64,000 nt of DNA, from the NCBI GenBank assembly GCA_033980235.1, contig CM067068.1, positions 1,399,001-1,463,000 on the forward strand, read 5' to 3'. The DNA is from Diadema setosum (Eukaryota; Echinodermata; Echinoidea; Diadematoida; Diadematidae). Below, in pieces: positions 60,901 to 64,000 of this stretch. Numbering within the stretch: position 1 is the stretch's first letter; each line of letters starts with the position of its first letter. The position numbers were made by a program, and so were the translations under genes. The notes below the pieces were generated by a model. It saw only the letters and a program-made list of their open reading frames with translations. It searched no databases and had not been told where the DNA came from.

Positions 60901-61713
60901 ATTTTCTCATTCCCGATTAACGTACCTCGCAGAATACTGCACGGGCGGCGTTTTCTTGAAAGTTTCCGATAATTATTCTTGCATCAGCGTCCTGAAGAAA
61001 TATGAGAAATATGAGAGAGAGAGAGGAAGAGAGAGAGAGAAAGGGGGGGGGGGGGAAAGGAAAAACATAGAACGCATTGAGTACAAAAAAGGCAAGTCTC
61101 GTGATTTACCTAGACGGCGAATTTTGACAGACATCAACAAAGTAAATAAAAAAAAGTAGTCAATCAAGAAACCGAAGTTCTCCTGATATTCCAAGATGGT
61201 ACAATTTTGGTGGTCTTCTTGAAAGTATTCGTATATTACTGTCAAAGCATAATGAATAAAGAATATATTCTTGATCGCATTGACAAAAAGCCATTCATTT
61301 CTTCTTTTTTTTTGGGAGGGGGGCTTAAAACAACATTGTTTTGGAAATAAGACAGAAAAAGTAAGCATAGGGGAAGATTATAAACTCTGAAATGCTCATA
61401 GTCAAATCACGTTTGATTTTTTTTTTTTTTTTACTTTGATTTAAACATTTTTGTTTCACATGGTTTAGGATACGACACGATTACGGTATTTAAACACGTT
61501 TTATGACAGTTTGCCTCTCACTTCAAATTATTCTTACGCAATTCAATTTTAAACAATTTATCTATTTATCTTTTCATCTATTAATCTATCATTTATTTAT
61601 TGACTGACCTGCAGCTTCTGCATCTGTGGTCCTGGATTTTCGACAAAGTGCAGCACGGGTGATAATGTGATATTGGTGTCAGTTTCAAAGTACTTGCTCA
61701 TCGTTGTCTGGGC
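24785..61713 (-). CDS. GABBR2: GABA-B receptor subunit, GABBR2-like; 13 exons to the stop (5' end outside window)
   Basis: Exons in transcript order: 61609-61713, 60926-60991, 53544-53744, 50335-50598, 49042-49102, 47623-47712, 40478-40628, 36631-36763, 33312-33428, 30112-30234, 28827-29165, 26902-27069 and 24785-25687. All junctions are GT-AG and they sum to 2721 bp, an uninterrupted 906-residue frame. Residues 1 to about 265 are part of the Venus-flytrap ectodomain ([41 protein letters not shown]); seven membrane helices lie between about 275 and 550; the rest is a 356-residue cytoplasmic tail with a coiled coil. Family knowledge: class C GPCR; GABBR2 dimerises with the GABA-binding GABBR1 and couples to Gi/o. 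GABBR2 rather than GABBR1 is favoured by AWETRNV..PALNDS, the tail RRF word and an RRTS PKA-type site. The tail is longer than in human GABBR2. Receptor identity is secure; the subunit assignment is less so. Confidence 0.93.
25767..25982 (+). mobile_element. MITE with TTAGGG core, copy 1
   Basis: Terminal inverted repeats of about 35 bp, left GGTGACACGACATTTGCTCC, right the inverted equivalent ending GGAACC. Interior carries CTTAGGGTTAGGGTTAGGG and further GGTTAGGGTTATG. Outside are CTTCCAAAC (left) and CTTACAAAC (right), a near-perfect 9-bp duplication. Intron between the last two GABBR2 exons. Confidence 0.8.
26800..26875 (+). repeat. CA-rich tract with a short direct duplication
   Basis: The word CCTTTACCTAAACATTATAC (first copy CTTTACCTAAACATTATAC) occurs twice in tandem within CACA-rich sequence. 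Confidence 0.7.
26902..27069 (-). CDS. GABBR2: GABBR2-like exon (proximal tail, RTRRF word)
   Basis: 56 codons reading [19 protein letters not shown], then [20 protein letters not shown] and [12 protein letters not shown] aligns with the NRRF of human GABBR2 after helix 7; RTRR also has the form of an RXR ER-retention signal. The second half begins a charged coiled coil. Donor gtgcgt. Confidence 0.88.
27352..27956 (+). repeat. Interleaved direct repeats in GABBR2 intron
   Basis: TTTTCGTTTC(G/A)AGAACGCGA occurs at about 27352 and 27605; AATTCGCCGTGCTGTAA(T/C) and the following GAATGGCAC occur at about 27386 and 27929. The offsets differ, so this is not one simple duplication. No coding capacity recognised. 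Confidence 0.6.
28827..29165 (-). CDS. GABBR2: GABBR2-like exon (membrane helices 5-7)
   Basis: 113 codons with [53 protein letters not shown] and [34 protein letters not shown] is closer to GABBR2 than to GABBR1 (AYETKSV). The acceptor AG is at 29166-29167 and the intron just upstream of it on the minus strand is a pentanucleotide array. Confidence 0.96.
29215..29815. repeat. (TTCAA)n pentanucleotide array with two embedded unique copies
   Basis: About 550 bp of TTCAA, TTCAG and TTCGA pentamers. Two related ~70-bp insertions (about 29488-29556 and 29745-29810) share ATTTC(C/T)ATCCAA.A, AATACACATC and TACTGATCTCTGTAATTCAA. It begins ~50 bp upstream of the splice acceptor of the helix 5-7 exon on the minus strand. 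Confidence 0.9.
30112..30234 (-). CDS. GABBR2: GABBR2-like exon (membrane helix 4)
   Basis: 41 codons reading [20 protein letters not shown], then [16 protein letters not shown] and RLPVE. Equivalent to LLxIVGGMLLIDLxILxxWxxxDPLRR. The leading ATG is internal. Confidence 0.95.
30353..30572 (-). mobile_element. MITE with TTAGGG core, copy 2 (opposite orientation)
   Basis: Same family as 25767-25982 and 53779-53992: inverted ends GCTCCTGCGACAATTG and GCAACTGTCGCAGTAGC, with CCCTAACCC words inside. CCAGTTACG occurs immediately outside both ends, a perfect 9-bp target-site duplication. Confidence 0.8.
31236..31290 (+). repeat. (GT)n microsatellite
   Basis: About 27 GT units in the intron between GABBR2 helix 3 and helix 4 exons. 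Confidence 0.95.
32400..32685 (+). repeat. Diverged ~146-bp tandem duplication
   Basis: Both halves contain (G)TCAAA(T/C)AGAAAC, TGTCGCTCG(G/A)TCTTTT, ATTGAGAAAA, TGTGTTCTA, ATGGACAACACA and a TGTGCGTG-rich end. The intron is otherwise unremarkable from 30575 to 33311. Confidence 0.6.
33312..33428 (-). CDS. GABBR2: GABBR2-like exon (membrane helix 3)
   Basis: 39 codons reading [18 protein letters not shown] then [19 protein letters not shown]. LAFGxMFxKTxRVxxI is the family helix 3 and loop 2 sequence. Confidence 0.95.
33594..33986. mobile_element. TTAA-ended MITE, intact copy
   Basis: The left end TTAAAGGGATGATACAGTAT and the inverted right end TTAAAGGGATCGTACAGTTT are ~24-bp terminal repeats with a few differences. 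A second, disrupted copy is at 52243-53492; both share AAAGTAAAACAAAGCGATCG and GGTTTCTCATTATCTCA. Confidence 0.75.
34468..34528 (+). repeat. (GA)n microsatellite
   Basis: Nearly pure GA dinucleotide tract in the intron before the helix 3 exon. Confidence 0.95.
35530..35594 (+). repeat. (AT)n microsatellite
   Basis: About 32 AT units preceded by a CCCCTTCCC-rich pyrimidine stretch. Confidence 0.95.
36258..36318 (+). repeat. (TCC)n(ATC)n microsatellite
   Basis: A short TCC run passes into ATC triplets. Poly-Ile or poly-Leu frames here are artefacts. Confidence 0.9.
36631..36763 (-). CDS. GABBR2: GABBR2-like exon (membrane helix 2)
   Basis: Reads [19 protein letters not shown] then [20 protein letters not shown] and APLCT. 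IK(L/M)SSPxxNN and the extracellular Cys (APLCT) are conserved. Completes a split Lys codon from the previous exon. Confidence 0.95.
36905..37065. repeat. Degenerate CGTTATTCCGAA-type repeat
   Basis: Words related to TTCGTTATTCCGAA and its complement (GTTCGTTTATG, GGTTGGTTATTACG, TCGGATTATCGAACCT, CGGAATAACGAACCT, GCATAACGAACATC) recur within 160 bp. Probably the remnant of a small transposon; no clear ends found. Confidence 0.45.
39307..39590 (+). repeat. Compound (ATT)/(ATA)/(GAT) microsatellite
   Basis: A 280-bp block of trinucleotide repeats shifting from ATT through AATAAC and AATAAT to GAT. It generates long meaningless frames on both strands. Confidence 0.95.
40478..40628 (-). CDS. 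GABBR2: GABBR2-like exon (stalk and membrane helix 1)
   Basis: Reads [20 protein letters not shown], then [20 protein letters not shown] and AFNVKYRKT. This gives the first helix and the FN(I/V)K.R intracellular border of the family. There is no Cys-rich domain between flytrap and helix 1, which separates GABA-B from glutamate receptors. Confidence 0.94.
41206..41320 (+). repeat. (TG)n microsatellite with CG interruptions
   Basis: About 115 bp of TG repeats broken by several CG dinucleotides (TGTGTGCGTGTG). Confidence 0.95.
42543..42702 (+). repeat. Perfect 80-bp tandem duplication
   Basis: Bases 42543-42622 and 42623-42702 are identical by eye, beginning CCCTGTCGTTCTTTCATATC and ending AAAATTAGGCAT. 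Lack of divergence means very recent duplication or an assembly artefact. Confidence 0.95.
44816..44851. promoter_or_regulatory. Two CRE palindromes in a GABBR2 intron
   Basis: TGACGTCA at 44816-44823 and again at 44844-44851, separated by 20 bp. These are consensus CREB/ATF sites; use as an enhancer is inference. Confidence 0.35.
46664..46713 (+). repeat. (AT)n microsatellite
   Basis: About 24 AT units. The frame following it (46771-47205) shows no family resemblance. Confidence 0.95.
47623..47712 (-). CDS. GABBR2: GABBR2-like exon (end of ectodomain)
   Basis: Reads [20 protein letters not shown] then [10 protein letters not shown]. Corresponds to the REVKVGEYNAVADTLEI segment just before the stalk. 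Acceptor tatcaataag, donor gtaagt; phase 1 on both sides. Confidence 0.85.
48917..49016 (+). repeat. Polypyrimidine (CT-rich) tract beside a GABBR2 exon
   Basis: Nearly pure C and T on the + strand, hence a GA-rich start of the intron 25 bases after the donor of exon 49042-49102. Confidence 0.85.
49042..49102 (-). CDS. GABBR2: GABBR2-like exon (ectodomain)
   Basis: A 61-bp exon reading [20 protein letters not shown], matching G.VxFxNGxRxGxxxFxQxQ. Acceptor ctttgcag, donor gtaagg; its intron begins close to a 100-bp CT tract on the + strand. Confidence 0.9.
50335..50598 (-). CDS. GABBR2: GABBR2-like exon (ectodomain, YDAVW motif)
   Basis: 88 codons reading [17 protein letters not shown] then [19 protein letters not shown] and DVKFTGVS. 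The AYDxxW..A.tL and NxTxFxGV segments are family hallmarks. The position that is Glu in GABA-binding GABBR1 (five residues before Tyr-Asp) is His here, as expected for a non-binding subunit; this comparison is from memory. Confidence 0.94.
52872..52915. repeat. Perfect 20-bp inverted repeat (4-nt loop)
   Basis: CCATTTAGTGCCCTATAAAC (52872-52891) and its exact complement (52896-52915) surround TATG. The right arm overlaps the start of the LINE coding remnant. Confidence 0.9.
52892..53484 (+). mobile_element. 5'-truncated LINE, C-terminal ORF2 relic plus (AAAT)n tail
   Basis: From 52905 the frame reads [16 protein letters not shown], then [12 protein letters not shown] and a stop. After a frameshift it continues [20 protein letters not shown] then [11 protein letters not shown]. 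APEYLxxLF...H.YxTRS...FSYxGAxxWxSLPxxLR is characteristic of LINE reverse transcriptase C-termini. It ends in AATAAAACATATAAATAAAT. Antisense to GABBR2. Confidence 0.8.
53544..53744 (-). CDS. GABBR2: GABBR2-like exon (ectodomain, GWY motif)
   Basis: Reads [19 protein letters not shown] then [17 protein letters not shown], then [13 protein letters not shown]. MYGxKYxWxxxGWYxxxWW is diagnostic for GABA-B receptors. An Asp run (DDDDD) lies in the variable loop after it. Confidence 0.95.
53779..53992 (+). mobile_element. MITE with TTAGGG core, copy 3
   Basis: Left end GGTGACACGACTTTTGCTCC, right end the inverted GGAGTAAATGTC-type copy ending GGAACC. It shares CTCCAAGGACTTAGGGTTAG, TTTGGCTTA(A/G)CGTGCAGATAT and AGCAATTGTCGCAGGAG with copy 1. 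It lies just upstream of the GWY exon (3' part of the 7.2-kb intron on the minus strand). Confidence 0.8.
54800..55018 (-). mobile_element. tRNA-derived SINE
   Basis: On the minus strand the head reads GTCTTAGTGGATATGACTCC and CGACTTTCAATCGAAAGACC, like a tRNA D-arm and anticodon arm (TTC in the loop), then a body GGACAAGATGTTTTTATCCA, GTGTATAAATAGGTACATGG, CAGGCCCCTCTGGTAGAGCA and an A-rich end. The B-box is degenerate (ACCTGAATTCCCG). Confidence 0.6.
56959..57289. mobile_element. Inverted-repeat element made of CACGAGTCATACAGCCC units
   Basis: Left end AAGACCGACACCCACGAGTC and its inverted copy at the right end (to 57289) match over about 32 bp. Between them, (C/T)GAGT(C/T)ATACAG and CTAGTGTCGAACTCATGAGC words recur in both orientations. 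Confidence 0.75.
57180..57225. mobile_element. 46-bp palindromic insertion with ATG duplication
   Basis: Starts ACCAAGGAGGTAC and ends GTACCTCCTTGGT (13-bp perfect arms), with an inner ACTAGGCG/CGCCTAGT pair. It interrupts the host unit GCTGTATGACTCATGG and is flanked by ATG at 57177-57179 and 57226-57228. Confidence 0.7.
57482..57620 (+). repeat. ~17-bp tandem repeat GGCGGAGCAAATTGTCGG
   Basis: At least six near-identical tandem copies, with degenerate ones on both sides. The + frame 57356-57946 reads SAEQISAEQ repeats and is a translation of this array and the following (CA)n, not a gene. Confidence 0.9.
57880..57930 (+). repeat. (CA)n microsatellite
   Basis: About 25 CA units just after the tandem array. 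Confidence 0.95.
59133..59400 (-). other. GC-rich island of unknown nature
   Basis: About 260 bp clearly richer in GC than its surroundings. Its minus strand is open for 86 codons ([16 protein letters not shown], then [13 protein letters not shown]) and starts near an acceptor-like tttaag, but it ends in a stop without a donor and matches no protein I know. It may be a repeat or an old insertion. Confidence 0.3.
60926..60991 (-). CDS. GABBR2: GABBR2-like 66-bp micro-exon (ectodomain)
   Basis: Twenty-two codons reading [12 protein letters not shown] then [15 protein letters not shown](I/V)GxFxExxARxVFC is the conserved strand-helix of GABA-B ectodomains and is required between its neighbours. 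Acceptor atttcttcag, donor gtacgt. The next exon is 7.2 kb away. Confidence 0.9.
61014..61055 (+). repeat. (GA)n followed by poly-G
   Basis: GAGAGAGA tract then a run of about 12 G between two GABBR2 ectodomain exons. Confidence 0.85.
61609..61713 (-). CDS. GABBR2: GABBR2-like exon 1 in window (ectodomain)
   Basis: Reads [20 protein letters not shown] and [15 protein letters not shown], equivalent to the EIxxxxSFxxDPxxxVKxLK segment of the ligand-binding-like domain. Acceptor ccaaacag, donor gtcagt, phase 0 at both sides. Confidence 0.75.
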
Positions 61714-64000
61714 CTGTTTGGAAAAAAATAACACCATACACACAGACAAAAAGAAAGACAATACAAAAAACTCGTCAACAGTGAAATACAGGATAGATAC
61801 AGAAGCGTAATTGATTCTTTCGTTTGCGTCTTGTTTTTTTTTTCTCTCTCTCTCTCTTTTGTTGCCAAATGGTATTTCATAGTTAAGGAAACAGACAGTT
61901 TCGAAAACCTTGGACTTACTTCACTCGTTCCCGAGCACATTCGTGTGTGAAAACTAGAAAGACGATGAGTATCACGTTTGGTATGGATTTAATTAGAATA
62001 TCACAGTAAGCATGGTAAGACCGACAGCAACACTAAACAAGCACAACTGTACGACTTTGTAATCAAATCGCATAGCTTTATACAAACAGGATGAAATATT
62101 AAGAGATTCTCTGGACGAGGAGGAAGAGGAGGAGGAGAGAGGGGAGATATTGACGAGTTTTCATCAGTAAAATACTTAGTTATGATATGTAAATGATTAT
62201 ATAAACTTAATTGTTAAATGTAAGGGTGGATAGCTGAAAATTAAGCCTTCTTTCATCTTCTTAATCTGTCTTTATCATTAATTATCAACCTGGAATATCA
62301 ACGGTCAGTTGACATTATCTGGAGAACGTCTCTTATGTTTGATTAGCAAACTGTCGATATTCTGAAGGACCAATGCTCGAATTCCTCCCGTAATTTTCTT
62401 TGAAAGGAAAGGATTCCAAATCCTACGATATGTCATGACGTGCTGGTTTCATGTGAAGAGAGGTAAAAACCTTAGTATGATAATAAAAAAGGTAGTTTAA
62501 GTCCCATCCATTGATTATACAAATTTTGATTACGCCAATGAACTTGGCCATTTCGCATGTAGATATCCTTCAACAACAACGTTATAACACGGATGTACTC
62601 TGACAGGCTCAAGTGTAATGAACATCTAGCTGTGCTCGTTTGTAGTCAGTGGACTAAATATAAACCACAGATTTGATTTAAATTACCTGTGTGCAATTAA
62701 CTTCAAATAACTTCAGGGACTTCATTTCTCTTCATGGGGGAGAATGCAGAAAAAGAAGTTAGGTCAAAACAAACGCATACTTAAAACAAATGTACGTCCT
62801 ACGATACTCGAGGTCCTGCGGTTTGTCCGAGTTGACTAGTAACAAACAGTTAAATACCTTTTATCATTACTGTAAAGCAATGAAGACGACTTCTCCCATA
62901 AGTTGCGTGTATAAAGCAAACTGCAAAATGTCTCAAGGTTTCTGCGCTCTTTGAAATATGTATCCGTATTCCTTGGGATAATCATGAAGAGACGATAATG
63001 ACTGCAAATTACCGTCCCACATGATTTCGGGTATTGCAGTATTATGAGAACAAGCTTCTTGTTTCCCCCTCTGAGTTTACCACGTATTAAACGACAGATT
63101 GATGAGAAGAAAAGTACGATAGCACTTCAAACTGTAACACAGCCTCGATAACCCTGTTTAAGCCCCAATGTTTCCTCAATGCTACTTCTCCACTTACGAG
63201 AAAAATCGGAGCCTGGACGCGAAGTGCTGTATTGGATTCGACAGACTGAACTGCCTCTATTTCAAGTGACCTCGGTTTTGTTGAAGGAACGGTGATGACA
63301 AGATGGCGCCGATAAACGCGTGCGTTCACCTGCGATGCAAATCGACCTTTTCAGTGCACATTAGCCGGTGAATGATCGAAACATTCGTCGCGTATTATTG
63401 AGCGTGGGACGTAAGGAAGGAAAACGGGCTGTACTTCGGAGAAGACGGATGGGATGAATTCATAAGAGAATGTCGTAATTCGAGGAAAATTGAGCAGCAA
63501 TCGCTCATGATCAACGTCCCAGAGGTACAGGCACATTGTCCAGCATGATCTACATTGTCATCAATTTATGTTAAGCTTTACTTGCTGGATTATGAAACTG
63601 ACTCGAAAAAATGATTTTCATCATTAAGAAGAACGCCGCCATGCAGTGCGCCTTTAAAAAGAGAATGACAGAACAGCAGCTCCAATTATGCTCACTCCAC
63701 TTTCGTTGCCATTTACAAGAAAAGTCCGCTTAAAAAAGTTTCAACGTTATTTAAAAGTGATAGATCCAAGGATAATATTGCCCAAATGATAAAGTTCATA
63801 ATAAGAAGGGGAAAGCTTCATTATCAATATGATATTTAGTGTAATATTCATATTTGGCAGATCTTCATCTTCAAAAAAAAAAAAAAAAACCTACCGGATT
63901 GGACAAATTTGTCTTGTTCAACAAGATGGGTTTCCAGGTGCATAGAGTTGAGCGACCTGAAAATCTACACGACAGGATATGACAATTTTTATCTCATGTC
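61714..64000 (-). other. GABBR2 intron / upstream region
   Basis: Apart from the doubtful exon at 63895-63956 and GAGGA-rich sequence near 62115-62150, I see no exon or recognisable element. The signal peptide and first part of the ectodomain must lie beyond 64000. Confidence 0.5.
63895..63956 (-). CDS. Possible further GABBR2-like exon
   Basis: On the minus strand a ttttcag acceptor precedes 62 bp open in one frame that reads RSTLCTWKPILLNKTNL then SNP and ends in phase 0 before gtaggt. This phase fits the next exon (61609-61713), and a Trp-Lys falls about where GABA-B ectodomains have W(K/R)xV. Sequence similarity is otherwise weak, so this may be chance. Confidence 0.3.

Noticed and set aside
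53745..61608. Direct joining of 61609-61713 to 53544-53744
   Set aside because: It would lack the conserved DARIIIGNF...VFC segment; the 66-bp exon at 60926-60991 supplies it in phase.
1..64000. Prokaryotic features (operons, CRISPR arrays, insertion sequences)
   Set aside because: Gene structure, splice sites and repeats are those of an animal genome; tandem repeats here lack spacer organisation.

Overview
The window is animal nuclear DNA: AT-rich, with spliced genes, short exons in long introns, microsatellites and many small inverted-repeat transposon remnants. The repeat types (tRNA-derived SINEs, LINE 3' ends, TTAA- and TA-flanked MITEs, frequent TAGGCCTA words) and the divergence of the two proteins from vertebrate forms suggest a marine deuterostome invertebrate, most likely an echinoderm. 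That identification is inference from style; no species marker was seen.

Two convergent protein genes account for all coding sequence I can defend. Positions 583-14503 (+) hold the last 13 coding exons of SLC30A9 (ZnT9, a mitochondrial zinc exporter of the cation diffusion facilitator family). The reading frame is continuous over 468 residues with GT-AG junctions, and the 5' exons lie to the left of the window. Positions 24785-61713 (-) hold 13 exons (906 residues) of a metabotropic GABA-B receptor subunit that most resembles GABBR2: part of the Venus-flytrap ectodomain, all seven membrane helices, and a long cytoplasmic tail with a coiled coil, PKA-type sites and an acidic block. A possible further upstream exon lies at 63895-63956, and the 5' end of the gene is to the right of the window. 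About 10.3 kb of apparently non-coding DNA separates the two stop codons.

SLC30A9 introns carry LINE and SINE relics (0.8 kb, possibly 1.5 kb), several MITEs (4.5, 4.7, 6.4, 7.8, 8.2, 8.4, 10.4 kb) and, in the 4.7-kb last intron, paired poly-G/poly-C tracts followed by a tandem array of about ten ~170-bp units (11.75-13.5 kb). Just after the stop codon lies a MITE with perfect 29-bp ends (14938-15253).

GABBR2 introns carry three copies of a ~215-bp MITE with a TTAGGG-rich core (25.8, 30.4, 53.8 kb), a pentanucleotide array beside a splice acceptor (29.2-29.8 kb), an 80-bp perfect tandem duplication (42.5 kb), paired CRE palindromes (44.8 kb), a nested TTAA-flanked MITE and LINE complex (52.2-53.5 kb), and a possible foldback element (55.4-57.7 kb) that contains a second inverted-repeat element, which in turn contains a 46-bp palindrome flanked by a 3-bp duplication.

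The two genes have no evident shared pathway. Nothing in the window is a new gene system that I can support; the novel material lies in the repeat architecture and in some receptor-tail features.
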